Shown here piece by piece: positions 34,813-43,627 of a stretch of 64,000 bases of DNA. A program made the translations under genes and the position numbers. Below the pieces are notes generated by a model. It saw nothing but the letters and a program-made list of their open reading frames with translations, did no database searches and was not told the DNA's origin. Position 1 is the stretch's first letter; every line of letters starts with the position of its first letter. This stretch comes from an uncultured Alphaproteobacteria bacterium (GTDB lineage: Bacteria; Pseudomonadota; Alphaproteobacteria; CAAHEQ01; UBA3637), in assembly GCA_944391565.1 (NCBI GenBank), contig CALXUB010000007.1, positions 37,605 through 101,604 on the forward strand, in the 5' to 3' direction.

Positions 34813-34932
34813 ATGAAAAAGTTAACATACTCCATTATTTTGGTTTTTCTGTGCCTGTCGGCAGTTTCTTGCGGACGTATGAACAGTCCGAAAACACCCG
34901 AAGGCTGTGTTTATCCTCGAACTTATTATTGA
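34813..34932 (+). CDS. 39-residue LptM-like lipoprotein
   Basis: This short gene codes for MKKLTYSIILVFLCLSAVSC and a 19-residue mature tail. The lipobox ends at Cys20. The tail (residues 26-39, SPKTPEGCVYPRTYY region) has the Pro-rich, YPR-type ending seen in alphaproteobacterial LptM/YifL small lipoproteins, which help LptD disulfide maturation. A second Cys is at residue 32. A GGG lies about 6 bases before the ATG. It lies divergent to tlpA, where family neighbours argH and lysA are usually found. Its 3' end overlaps the convergent PAS gene by 7 bases. Confidence 0.65.
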   Translation: MKKLTYSIILVFLCLSAVSCGRMNSPKTPEGCVYPRTYY

Positions 34933-35825
34933 TCCAGCGTCGGGTTCAGCTTTGCCCATTTCAATAAAGTGACCGGGCTTGTTCCGTTATCCGGATAAAT
35001 GGAAACACCGATGCTGATTTTCAAGGCGATGGATTGTGTTTTATATAAAATCGGAATGTTGGCACAATTTTTCAGCCGATCAATAATGATCTGAATATTG
35101 TTTTTATCCTTGATGTTTTCAAATAAGAAATAGAAAGAATCTTCCGGCGGTTTGGCAATGGTATCAACGCTACGGATGGTTGACTTAAAGCGGGAAACCA
35201 AAATATCCAAAACATACCGTTTGGCATCTGGTCCTAATTTTTGTTCAATGTCTTGTAAATCTAAAACATTCACGACAACAACCGTTAAGAAGGAAGAGAT
35301 GTTTGTCAAAACACCTCTGGCTTCACGTAAAGCCCGTAAGATTGCTTGATCCACTCGGTCATTAAAAAGAACCGGAGTCGGTAAATGTGTTTCCAAATCA
35401 ATGGGCGACATGTGGGAAAGACGTTCTTCCAACGTTTTGTTTTTCTTTTCTAGAACCATAACGTCGGCTTGGTTATAACCTTCCAGCATAAAGATCTTAT
35501 CATCTCCGACAAAAATAGGGATTAGTCGAGCGTTGATATGGACGACAGCTTCGGTTGGGGTCCGCAGTCTTAAAGGAAAGTAATCACTGCGTTTTGTTGT
35601 CGTTTTTAATTTTTCGTCAATTAAATTTTTATCTGCTTCGGCAACAATATTTAAGATATGCTGATTGGTCAAAGCCTGCTTATTTCCGCCCAAAAGACGA
35701 ACAGCCGCTTCATTCAGGTAAGAAACTTTTTCATCTTTGATGACACAAAAGAATGTATCCGTGACTTCCAAAAAGTAATCCCCTAAATGGGGGGCGTTTA
35801 CATTGTTTTCTACCATTTTACCCAC
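34926..35825 (-). CDS. PAS domain protein with degenerate GGDEF domain
   Basis: Residues 12-118 are a PAS sensor domain (DTFFCVIKDEKVSYLNEAAVRLLG). A short coiled linker (about 125-140) leads to a GGDEF-like domain. The signature position reads PEDSF (in TIAKPPEDSFYFLFENI), so the catalytic GGDEF and its metal ligands are lost. The later GVSIYPDNGTSPVTLLKWAK is typical. It should not make cyclic di-GMP. It may be a sensor or scaffold. The start could be the GTG at 35825 or the ATG at 35816. No membrane helix or EAL domain is present. Confidence 0.8.
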   Translation of the reverse strand: MGKMVENNVNAPHLGDYFLEVTDTFFCVIKDEKVSYLNEAAVRLLGGNKQALTNQHILNIVAEADKNLIDEKLKTTTKRSDYFPLRLRTPTEAVVHINARLIPIFVGDDKIFMLEGYNQADVMVLEKKNKTLEERLSHMSPIDLETHLPTPVLFNDRVDQAILRALREARGVLTNISSFLTVVVVNVLDLQDIEQKLGPDAKRYVLDILVSRFKSTIRSVDTIAKPPEDSFYFLFENIKDKNNIQIIIDRLKNCANIPILYKTQSIALKISIGVSIYPDNGTSPVTLLKWAKLNPTLDQ

Positions 35826-35900
35826 AATATTTAATGAACCAACTTTTTAAAGGTATAAGGTATTTTGTCGAAAATCAAGGAAAAAATGCTGATTTTTTTA

Positions 35901-35929
35901 TTGAGATGTTTTTATTTTCGAGCTAGTCT
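35901..35929 (+). promoter_or_regulatory. Promoter of the Sel1-EFR1 operon
   Basis: TTGAGA, 17-base spacer, TAGTCT, with the -10 ending 24 bases before the ATG. Confidence 0.6.
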
Positions 35930-35953
35930 AGCAAAAAAGAGAGGAGAAAACGG

Positions 35954-37750
35954 ATGAAGGGGAAATATTTTGTTCTGAGTCTTCTGTTGTTTTGGTCGGC
36001 AGGTGCAGCTGCCCAGTCTGGGCAAACGCGGCTGGAGGATCAACAGTTGCAGGACTGTATGCGTCTTTTGGAAATCGCTGAATTAAAAGAAGCTGATTGG
36101 ATTTATCCTCAATGCGGTTTCGATAATGAAACAATTGCTTGGTACACATGGGCACCACAAGTTTCAAAAGCTGAATATCCGAAGGCTTTATATCAATTAT
36201 GCATGCGCCATCCTGATAACGATTATTCAGCGCTTTATTGTCAAAAATCAGCTGATTTAGGCTATTTACCCGCTATGTTGCAGCATGCTCGCAAAATGCG
36301 GCAGGACGGCAAAACGGAAGCGTATGTGCAGGCATTGTCGGATATCATCGCGCAGCATCCCTTACAAGAGCAGTTTGTTATTGAGACGGCCGAAGATAAA
36401 GCCGCTGTTGAAGCTTATGCCGAATTGGGCGCTGTTTATTTTCAGGGCGAGCTTGTGCCGCAAAATCTGGAGTTAGCTTTGCAGTATTTGAAGAAAGCAG
36501 CTGATTTAGACTATGCCAAGGCAGCACATGCCTTGGGGATTGCCCTGTATTGGGGCGGAGATAAGCAAACGCTGCCCATGGCGACACTGTATTGGTGGAA
36601 AGCCATGCTTTTAGGTTGTCCGGCGGCGGAAGAAAACCTGGGCTATCTGGGTCTATACACTCAAGGCCGATTGCGTGAAAGCGATGCGCAATATTTGATG
36701 GAAAAACGGATGTTTACTTGTGATGCATCTCAAACGACTGGTCCGAGAGCACATATTAAAACAGCGCAAGAGTGCGATTGTGCCGGAACGTTGGCCTGGA
36801 TTCGCTCTCAAGAAAGTAAACCTTATACTCTTTTATCCATTTCAGACAAACAAGCCGTGCTTTCGGAGGCAAACGGAAAAACGGAAAAAGTATCGGAAGG
36901 AGACATGACGCAGGCTGGCTATCTAGTGGATGAAATCAGACCTACCGCCGTAATTGTAAAAAAAAGTCGGGAGCGTCATGTTCTGTTATTGAAGCCTGAT
37001 GAAGATTGTATAGAATTGTGCCAGAACCCGAACTTGATACCAACACGCTATATCAATGATATTGAACCATCTCGTTTAACCTTTACGCAGACAGACTGTT
37101 TGCAACTGGCTCGCTCGTTGGAAAACTTGAATGATATTACACGTTCCGTCAACGGAATGACACAATGTCGACTTCAGGATTGGAAAACATGGGGGCAGGG
37201 AGCAGTCAACGAAAAAAGGAACAAGCATTTGTATTTGTTGGGCAATATTCAGGCTTCCAGTTATCTGCCGGCCTTTGTGGATCAAGCCGAACAGTTATAT
37301 GATCCCGCCAACAGGCGACAGATGGAAATCGTTGAAAAAATGCTGACTTTTGTCATGCAGCAAAAACCGATAGATACATTGTCGGCACTAAAAAAAGAAC
37401 AAGCTTACTGCATTCAAACAGCTTTGCATATGCAGGAACCTTATTATGATCCGAAACAGGCTTTTGCCTGGGCTGAGGCCGGTGCAAAGGAAGGCTATCC
37501 GCAGCAGATGAACATGCTGGGGATTTTGTATGCCAGAGGAGAAGGCGTTGTAGCCAATGAAGGATTGGCAGCCGAGTGGTTTACAAAAGCCATGGATGCT
37601 TCTTCAAGGCCGTTTATGGATGCAATGTTTAATTATAACCTGTTGCAAACCGGGGAGAATTTTGATCAGTTTCGTTATGGGCGTTGCAAAGAGATTGTCG
37701 AACCGTCCGTTCCTTCGGTCTCAGACTTGATAGAGGTTTATCCGTTATGA
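35954..37750 (+). CDS. Secreted Sel1-repeat protein
   Basis: The 598-residue protein has a signal peptide (MKGKYFVLSLLLFWSAGAAAQ). Sel1-like (TPR-type) repeats of about 36 residues occur around 75-105, 155-235 and 495-555, with units like AYAELGAVYFQGELVPQNLELALQYLKKAA. The middle (about 270-400) is a non-repeat region with several cysteines. Sel1 proteins commonly bind partners in the periplasm. It overlaps the ferredoxin gene by 4 bases. A second, smaller Sel1 protein is at 41528. Confidence 0.82.
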   Translation: MKGKYFVLSLLLFWSAGAAAQSGQTRLEDQQLQDCMRLLEIAELKEADWIYPQCGFDNETIAWYTWAPQVSKAEYPKALYQLCMRHPDNDYSALYCQKSADLGYLPAMLQHARKMRQDGKTEAYVQALSDIIAQHPLQEQFVIETAEDKAAVEAYAELGAVYFQGELVPQNLELALQYLKKAADLDYAKAAHALGIALYWGGDKQTLPMATLYWWKAMLLGCPAAEENLGYLGLYTQGRLRESDAQYLMEKRMFTCDASQTTGPRAHIKTAQECDCAGTLAWIRSQESKPYTLLSISDKQAVLSEANGKTEKVSEGDMTQAGYLVDEIRPTAVIVKKSRERHVLLLKPDEDCIELCQNPNLIPTRYINDIEPSRLTFTQTDCLQLARSLENLNDITRSVNGMTQCRLQDWKTWGQGAVNEKRNKHLYLLGNIQASSYLPAFVDQAEQLYDPANRRQMEIVEKMLTFVMQQKPIDTLSALKKEQAYCIQTALHMQEPYYDPKQAFAWAEAGAKEGYPQQMNMLGILYARGEGVVANEGLAAEWFTKAMDASSRPFMDAMFNYNLLQTGENFDQFRYGRCKEIVEPSVPSVSDLIEVYPL

Positions 37751-38712
37751 AAACAGCTGTTTATTATTTTTCAGGTTGCGGGAATACAGAGCTGATTGCT
37801 TTGAAAGCACAAAAGAAAATGCAGGTTGCCGGGCATGAAGTTGTGCTGATGCAAAATATTGAACGTCCTTTACCGGCCGAGCTGCCACAAACAGATGTTG
37901 ATTTTTTTATCATGCCGGTTTATTTTTTCGGGCTTTCCGCCAATGTTGTTCATTATTTGAATCATTTGCCGGTTGTGGCAGGACGCAAAGCGGTTTTGCT
38001 GGCTGTTGACGGCGGATGGAGCGGAACGGCTCGTCGGTATGGAGCTTTTTTGTTGAAAGGTCGAGGCTACGAGGTTATCAGCACATCGCAAATTGTAATG
38101 CCTGACACATTTTTGCCTTTAAAAAAATCTCAAACAGAAGGGGAGGAACGTCGCCAGGTTTTAAAGCAAGCTGATGAACAACTGCAAACCGCTTTGGAGG
38201 TTTTAACCCATTTACCGCCGTTAAAAACGGAAAGTTTACCGCTTTTTATTTTAGCAGCAATAGTTTATTTTCCGGTTTTGTATTGGATTCGCCATGTCAT
38301 GGGATTGTGTTTTGTTTCCAAAAGCACGTGCATTCACTGTGACCGATGTGCCCGAAATTGTCCCAAAGGCGTGATACAAATGAAAAACGGTCGTCCTCAT
38401 TGGTCAAAGGGATGCGTTGGATGTTTCAGATGTGTTCAGTTTTGCCCGGTGGCGGCTATTGATCTTTCTTGGTATGGAATCGGAGCTGCGGTGTTGGGTG
38501 CCATGTTCGGTTGGGTGTTGTTTGGAGCTTTCTTTGTATATTTGGGACCGTTCATGGATGGATTGATGAAATGGGTCGGTTTGTTTTTGGGATTTGCGGC
38601 GGGTGCTTTTGTTTATCAACAGCTGTCTTTGCGATTGCCGACGGACAAAGGGCTGGTAATGGCTTCGCGCAAAAGAATAGTTTTATCGGATGAAGAAAAG
38701 CGCTTGTCATAA
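37747..38712 (+). CDS. EFR1 family ferrodoxin (flavodoxin-like domain plus two [4Fe-4S] sites)
   Basis: From the ATG at 37747 (ATGA overlap with the Sel1 gene) the protein has 321 residues. Residues 1-150 are a flavodoxin-like domain (YYFSGCGNTELIA). Two [4Fe-4S] motifs follow: CIHCDRCARNCPKG and CVGCFRCVQFCPVAA. Hydrophobic stretches at about residues 162-185 and 245-285 suggest membrane attachment. EFR1 proteins are electron-transfer proteins common in anaerobes. The partner is not obvious here. Confidence 0.88.
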   Translation: MKTAVYYFSGCGNTELIALKAQKKMQVAGHEVVLMQNIERPLPAELPQTDVDFFIMPVYFFGLSANVVHYLNHLPVVAGRKAVLLAVDGGWSGTARRYGAFLLKGRGYEVISTSQIVMPDTFLPLKKSQTEGEERRQVLKQADEQLQTALEVLTHLPPLKTESLPLFILAAIVYFPVLYWIRHVMGLCFVSKSTCIHCDRCARNCPKGVIQMKNGRPHWSKGCVGCFRCVQFCPVAAIDLSWYGIGAAVLGAMFGWVLFGAFFVYLGPFMDGLMKWVGLFLGFAAGAFVYQQLSLRLPTDKGLVMASRKRIVLSDEEKRLS

Positions 38713-38732
38713 TATATGTTTTTGTTTATGAT
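38704..38732 (+). promoter_or_regulatory. Promoter of the 38761-39941 pair
   Basis: TTGTCA, 17-base spacer, TATGAT, with the -10 ending 28 bases before the ATG. The -35 overlaps the end of the EFR1 gene. Confidence 0.7.
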
Positions 38733-38760
38733 GAGGACACATTAAACAAAGGAGAAAAAA

Positions 38761-39327
38761 ATGAAACTGTTATTATGGACATTTGCCTTCTTAACTGCAA
38801 TGGCGGGTAAAGCTTTTGCCAATCCGGCTTGTGCGGTGTGCACGGTGGCGATTGCCGGTTCGTTGACAATTGCGCGAAAGCTGGGCGTTGATGATTGTGT
38901 CGTCGGTGTTTGGGTCGGGGCGATGCTGGCGATGATCGGTTATTGGAGCATTCGATTCGTGGAAAAAAGAAAGTGGACGTTTAAAGGCTATAAAGCTTTT
39001 TGGATGGCCGTTTCTTTATCGTTGGTCGGGTTTGTTTATGTCAAGGATTTAACGTATACACCGGACGTGATTGGTATTTTCTATATGGATTCGTTTTTGT
39101 TTACGACATTGCTGGGAGCAGCAGTATTGATTTTCAGCATGCATTTTTATGCATGGATGAAGGCCAAAAACGGCGGCCATGCGCATTTTCCATTTGAAAA
39201 GGTCGTTGTGCCGATTGTTTTGGTTTTGGCAACCAGTGTTTTGATTGCATATTATCCGATTTGTAATTGTGCTCGCTCGAGTGGTGTTGTTCCGGTGACG
39301 GCGGACATTGTGCCGGGTTTTGATTAA
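38761..39327 (+). CDS. Hypothetical polytopic membrane protein
   Basis: This 188-residue protein begins with a signal-like helix and a Cys pair (NPACAVCTVAIAGSL), then has about four further membrane helices. A second Cys pair (YPICNCARS) lies near the C-terminus on the other side. The CxxC and CxC arrangement suggests disulfide or metal chemistry at the membrane. I recall similar proteins in other phyla, including Patescibacteria, but cannot name a function. It is followed 11 bases later by the 200-residue partner. Confidence 0.72.
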   Translation: MKLLLWTFAFLTAMAGKAFANPACAVCTVAIAGSLTIARKLGVDDCVVGVWVGAMLAMIGYWSIRFVEKRKWTFKGYKAFWMAVSLSLVGFVYVKDLTYTPDVIGIFYMDSFLFTTLLGAAVLIFSMHFYAWMKAKNGGHAHFPFEKVVVPIVLVLATSVLIAYYPICNCARSSGVVPVTADIVPGFD

Positions 39328-39338
39328 AGGGGAAAAAA

Positions 39339-39941
39339 ATGAAAAAAGCTCAAAGTGTGAAGGAGTTTGTGGAACGCATTGATTCGATGAAAAAGAAAAA
39401 TCCAAAGGATTTGTCGTCGGATCAGGATTTGACGATTGCGATTATGAATTTGATTTCAATCGAGGAACATTTAGTTTTCTCGGGCGCCAAGACGAGCAAG
39501 ACTTCTTTTTACGACATGGTTCAGGATATTCGCGAGCTGCGCAAAAACCTGATGCAGAAAATTATTCCGGCCTATGAAGGAGAGGTGTGGTGTATTTCAA
39601 AACATTTGCTCGCCTCTTCCATGCGATTGATGGAAGTCGGCACCAAGCAGCAAAGTTTGGGCCATAAAGAAGAAGCTTATCAGCTGTTTAATCAGGCTTA
39701 TGATTTGTATTGTCTTTTCTGGGGATTGAATATGAACCTGGTGAATGTGGACGATGTCAAATGGATCAAAAATGATGAAGAACAAGTGAAAAAAATTACG
39801 GCTGAAATGGCGGCGGTGGAAAAAACACCGGCATTGAAAACTAAAACATCAAAAGAAAAAACGTCCGAGGTCGAACCCGCAACTGTCTTCGGAAAAATGA
39901 AGGCTGTTATTAAAAAAGCAGTAGATTGCTGTATCGAATAA
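39339..39941 (+). CDS. Hypothetical cytosolic helical protein paired with the membrane gene
   Basis: This 200-residue helical protein contains a conserved-looking core (GEVWCISKHLLASSMRLMEVGTK, then EEAYQLFNQAYDLYCLFWGLN), which has the style of a helical-bundle or TPR-like protein. The C-terminal 60 residues are low-complexity Lys/Thr/Glu and end in a short amphipathic helix with a Cys pair. It is co-directional with the membrane gene at 38761, after a GGGG ribosome-binding site, so they likely act together. Function is unknown. Confidence 0.7.
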   Translation: MKKAQSVKEFVERIDSMKKKNPKDLSSDQDLTIAIMNLISIEEHLVFSGAKTSKTSFYDMVQDIRELRKNLMQKIIPAYEGEVWCISKHLLASSMRLMEVGTKQQSLGHKEEAYQLFNQAYDLYCLFWGLNMNLVNVDDVKWIKNDEEQVKKITAEMAAVEKTPALKTKTSKEKTSEVEPATVFGKMKAVIKKAVDCCIE

Positions 39942-40122
39942 AAAAGCTTCAACAAAACTTCTTTTTGGTTTTTTATCGGTTTTTCCGACTGAAGTTATTT
40001 GAGCGTTCTTTTTATCATTACAAGAAGGGAACAGTGAATTTCAATCTTGAAAGTCGGATTCTGTTTCTCGGAAGCTTCTGAAAGGGCCATAATCGGCCAG
40101 GAACCGCTTTCGGATACAGCTT

Positions 40123-41454
40123 TTAATCAAGGGAAGCTGAGTTTTCTTTCATCCAATTTTCCAAAGCATTTAACGCACGTGTCGTATAGAGTCGTTTGCG
40201 GTCAGCACCTTTGGGCGGTCGTTTGCTATCAAACGTCGGCTCGGGGAAAAGGCCGAAATTGATGTTCATCGGTTGATAAGTTTCCGGATTGCCGGTCGTG
40301 ACATGCCGCAGCATGGCACCGATAGCTGTCTCTGCAGGCGGCAGTGATTTTTGCGGATTGGCCAACAGCAAGGCCGCCAAAAGTCCCATTGCCGCACTTT
40401 CAACATATCCTTCACATCCTGAAACTTGGCCGGCCAGCATTAAACTGGGACAGGCCTTTAACCGGAGCCGTTCATCCAAAACTTTCGGACCACAGACAAA
40501 CGTGTTGCGGTGGATACCGCCCAAGCGTGCAAATTCTGCATGTTCCATGCCCGGGATAGTTCTGAAAACCTCTTTTTGTGCGCCATAGGTCAGTTTTGTT
40601 TGAAAACCCACCATGTTCATCAATGTGCCAACTTTATTTTCTTTGCGTAGCTGCACAACGGCATACGGCTTGATACCCGGCAGATGCGGATTGGTCAGTC
40701 CCACCGGTTTCATCGGTCCGTGCGCCAGCGTTTGAAGTCCGCGTTCAGCCATGACTTCAACCGGTAAGCAGCCTTCAAAATAAGGCGTGTTTTTTTCCCA
40801 GTCTTTGAACGCGACTTTCTCACCGGCTAAAAGCACTCGAACAAAGGCTTCGTATTGAGCTTTATCCATGGCAAGATTTAAGTAATCCAGCTTATCCCCC
40901 TTGTCATACCGAGATTGATACCAAGCCTTTTCCATATTGATGGAATCCGTATATACAATCGGGGCAATCGCATCAAAAAAATGCAAATGCTGGTCACCGG
41001 TCAGACGTTGCAGTGCATCAGCCATTTTGGGTGACGTCAAAGGGCCTGTGGCAATAATGCAGGGCATATCATCATTCGGTAATCCTGCTTCCTCATAACG
41101 AATGGTAATCAAGGGATGAAACGAAATCTTTTGTGTCACTAATCCGGAAAATGCATTTCTGTCAACGGCCAATGCTCCGCCGGCGGGAACTTTGCTTTCA
41201 TCCGCGCATTCCATAATCAAAGAGCCCAGCCGGCGCATTTCTTCATGCAGAAGTCCGACAGCATTTGTCTGCGCGTCATCGGAACGAAAAGAGTTGGAAC
41301 ACACAAGCTCGGCAAACTTATCTGTGGTGTGCGCCGGTGTCTTGACGGAAGGCCGCATTTCAATCAGCTCAACTTCAAAGCCAGCCTTTGCCAACTGCCA
41401 TGCTGCTTCGCTGCCGGCGAGACCTGCACCAATGACCCGCGCTTTTTTTCTCAT
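40123..41454 (-). CDS. trmFO: Methylenetetrahydrofolate-tRNA-(uracil-54-C5)-methyltransferase
   Basis: TrmFO makes ribothymidine 54 in the T-loop of tRNA using 5,10-methylene-THF and FAD. The 443 residues begin with the FAD motif [33 protein letters not shown] and the [20 protein letters not shown] near 350 are family hallmarks. The gene stands alone. The 180 bases between its stop and the gene at 39339 hold only imperfect dyads (for example TCGG-T5-CCGA near 39978), with no recognised RNA. Confidence 0.95.
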   Translation of the reverse strand: MRKKARVIGAGLAGSEAAWQLAKAGFEVELIEMRPSVKTPAHTTDKFAELVCSNSFRSDDAQTNAVGLLHEEMRRLGSLIMECADESKVPAGGALAVDRNAFSGLVTQKISFHPLITIRYEEAGLPNDDMPCIIATGPLTSPKMADALQRLTGDQHLHFFDAIAPIVYTDSINMEKAWYQSRYDKGDKLDYLNLAMDKAQYEAFVRVLLAGEKVAFKDWEKNTPYFEGCLPVEVMAERGLQTLAHGPMKPVGLTNPHLPGIKPYAVVQLRKENKVGTLMNMVGFQTKLTYGAQKEVFRTIPGMEHAEFARLGGIHRNTFVCGPKVLDERLRLKACPSLMLAGQVSGCEGYVESAAMGLLAALLLANPQKSLPPAETAIGAMLRHVTTGNPETYQPMNINFGLFPEPTFDSKRPPKGADRKRLYTTRALNALENWMKENSASLD

Positions 41455-41527
41455 TTTTTTCTTAACCTTTGTTTTTAAAAATGATAAGATAACTCAAGTT
41501 TATGTTTAACCAAAATATTAAGGAAAT

Positions 41528-42475
41528 ATGCGTAAAAGTCAACTGTTATCTTTTGTTTGGGTTTGTTTGGCTTTCGGCGGTGCGCAAGCTTCAGTTTTGC
41601 GTCCCTTTACGCCTGCCGTTCCCATAGAGGAAATTGAAAAAACCGATCTCTATGCCATGGCGGATGACGGTATCCCCGAAGCTCAATTTAAGCTGGCCGT
41701 TTATTACGAATCGCAAAAAAAGAAAGATTATCCGGAGATTGTCCGCTGGCTGCGCAAGTCCGCTTTAAAAGGATATTTGGAGGCTCAATTTGCGCTCGGT
41801 AAAATCTATCAGTTCGGGAAACCGGGCGTTTTGCCCGATTTGCAGGAGGCGGAAAAATGGTATGAAAAAGCCGCGGAACAGGGGGATAAACAAGCTTTGC
41901 GCAATTTGGAAATTGTGCGTCAAAATCCGGCGTATCGGATGGAAAGTGCGCCTGATATTGACGACAAATGGGATGTCGAGTGGATTTTAAAAACAGCCGG
42001 TTATGGTGATAAACAAAGTCAATACGAACTTGGCCGTATCTATCAAGACGGCAAGAAACTCCCCATGAATTATGCCAAAGCCATTGCTTGGTACTATCAG
42101 GCCGCATCACAGGGACATATTGAAGCCATGACGGCACTGGCTTATATGTACTTGGAAGGCAAGGGAACGGAAGTCGATGTTGAAAAAGCTGTTTATTGGT
42201 ATGAAAAAGCAGCTGAATCAGACTATATTCCTGCCGAAAGGAAACTTTACGAGATCTATATTTCCGATGAAGATAAAATACCGGATAAAGTAAAGGCTTA
42301 TAAATGGCTGTATTTGTCGCTGGCCTTTATTTTCCCGGATGTGAAAGATTTAACTACTGTCTCGCCGGAGCTGTTGGCGCTTCAGCCACAACTTTCCGAA
42401 GATCAGTTGAACGAAGCCAAAACACAAATAAATGATTTTCTGAAAAAAATGAGGCCTTATGCAATTTCTTCCTAA
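41528..42475 (+). CDS. Secreted Sel1-repeat protein
   Basis: The 315-residue protein has a signal peptide (cleavage after GAQA near residue 22) followed by four or five Sel1 repeats (for example EAQFALGKIYQFGKPGVLPDLQEAEKWYEKAAEQG and YELGRIYQDGKKLPMNYAKAIAWYYQAAS in two parts). The last 60 residues form a helical cap. Sel1 repeats act as protein-binding scaffolds. It overlaps dusB by 17 bases and heads the dusB-hflX operon here, which is not the usual order. Confidence 0.85.
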   Translation: MRKSQLLSFVWVCLAFGGAQASVLRPFTPAVPIEEIEKTDLYAMADDGIPEAQFKLAVYYESQKKKDYPEIVRWLRKSALKGYLEAQFALGKIYQFGKPGVLPDLQEAEKWYEKAAEQGDKQALRNLEIVRQNPAYRMESAPDIDDKWDVEWILKTAGYGDKQSQYELGRIYQDGKKLPMNYAKAIAWYYQAASQGHIEAMTALAYMYLEGKGTEVDVEKAVYWYEKAAESDYIPAERKLYEIYISDEDKIPDKVKAYKWLYLSLAFIFPDVKDLTTVSPELLALQPQLSEDQLNEAKTQINDFLKKMRPYAISS

Positions 42476-43379
42476 TTTGGCTTTTCACACGTTTTTGGCG
42501 CCAATGGCCGGTGTGACGGATAAGCCTTTCCGTCAAATGGTTCGTAGCTTCGGTCCACATTTGATTTGGACAGAAATGGTGGCAGCAACATCGCTTGTCT
42601 ATCATTCGCAAACAACCGAACGCATGATGGACTTATCCGATGAGAAGGGACCGATTGCTCTGCAACTTGTTGGCAATAATCCGCAACATATGGCTTTCGC
42701 GGCTCAAAAGGCACAAAAAAACGGGGCTGCTTTGGTCGATATCAATATGGGCTGTCCGGTTAAAAAACTTATCAGCAATATCAGCGGTGCTGCCTTAATG
42801 CGGGAACCGTATTTGGCTTTTCAAATTGTTCAAGCCGTAAAAGCTGCCGTTGAAATACCTGTGACCGTAAAAATGCGGCTTGGTTGGGATGAAAATGAAC
42901 GCAATGTCGTTGATTTTGCCTGCCATATGGCAGAAGCAGGAGCCAATGCTTTGACCGTCCATGCCCGAACCAAGGCACAAGGCTACAGTGGAAAAGCGGA
43001 TTGGTCTTTTATCTCAGCAGTCAAAAAGGCGGTCAACATTCCGGTTTTTGCAAACGGGGATATTATAGATTCTGATACTGCGGCAGATTGTCTCAGACAG
43101 ACAGGGGCAGATGGTGTTATGATTGGTCGCGGAGCAATGGGACGGCCTTGGATTTTGGCGGAAATTGACGGTGTAAATCCTGTTTTTGACATCAAAGAGG
43201 TTATTTTAGAGCATTTTGATCGACTTTTAAGTTATTACGGGCCGAAAGGTTTGTTTATTGCCAGAAAACATCTTGCCTGGTATGCAACGGGCCATTCTTT
43301 TGTTGCACAGTTTCGCCGGCTCGTTTATGCTGAAGATAAAAAAGAAAACGTTGTCGCGTTGATAAGGGAGTTCTTTTGA
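42459..43379 (+). CDS. dusB: tRNA-dihydrouridine synthase B (NifR3 type)
   Basis: DusB reduces uridines of the D-loop, at other positions than DusA. The 306 residues have the FMN barrel start LAPMAGVTDKPFRQM, the catalytic Cys in DINMGCPVKKL, and the FMN phosphate site DGVMIGRGAMGRPW. The alphaproteobacterial version is the first gene of the nifR3-ntrBC-ntrYX operon. Here a small Fis-like gene follows instead, its ATG overlapping the dusB stop. Confidence 0.95.
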   Translation: MQFLPNLAFHTFLAPMAGVTDKPFRQMVRSFGPHLIWTEMVAATSLVYHSQTTERMMDLSDEKGPIALQLVGNNPQHMAFAAQKAQKNGAALVDINMGCPVKKLISNISGAALMREPYLAFQIVQAVKAAVEIPVTVKMRLGWDENERNVVDFACHMAEAGANALTVHARTKAQGYSGKADWSFISAVKKAVNIPVFANGDIIDSDTAADCLRQTGADGVMIGRGAMGRPWILAEIDGVNPVFDIKEVILEHFDRLLSYYGPKGLFIARKHLAWYATGHSFVAQFRRLVYAEDKKENVVALIREFF

Positions 43380-43627
43380 TGCAAAAAAGCGGGTTGGGGT
43401 TGATGTTGGAGCGGTTTTTGCGTTCATATGTTGCTTATTATGATGATAAAAAGCTGCCGCCGCAGTTATATGATCGAGTCGTCGGTGAAGCCGAACGAGC
43501 GTTAATTGAGGTTATTTTGACAAAAACAAACGGCAACCAGCTGCAAGCTGCTCGTTTGCTTGGGATTAACCGCAACACGTTGCATGCTAAAATGAAAAAA
43601 TTCGGTTTGTCAAAGGGGGAAGAATGA
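43379..43627 (+). CDS. fis: Stand-alone Fis-like DNA-binding protein
   Basis: The start is the ATG at 43379 with GGGAG 8 bases upstream, giving 82 residues. Residues 10-50 match the Fis helical dimer region in order (LRSYVAYYDDKKLPPQLYDRVVGEAERALIEVILTKT in parts). Residues 51-76 are a Fis/NtrC-type helix-turn-helix (NGNQLQAARLLGINRNTL). The pattern is that of E. coli Fis, which also follows dusB. The same domain ends NtrC, so the gene could be a relic of ntrC. There is no ATPase or receiver domain. It overlaps both dusB and trkA. Confidence 0.82.
   Translation: MQKSGLGLMLERFLRSYVAYYDDKKLPPQLYDRVVGEAERALIEVILTKTNGNQLQAARLLGINRNTLHAKMKKFGLSKGEE

Noticed and set aside
39942..40122. Dyads in the gap after 39941 as a small RNA gene
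   Set aside because: The stems are short and imperfect, with no promoter or terminator pair that supports an RNA.
40047..40262. 71-residue open frame downstream of trmFO
   Set aside because: Most of it is antisense to trmFO and it has no start signals.
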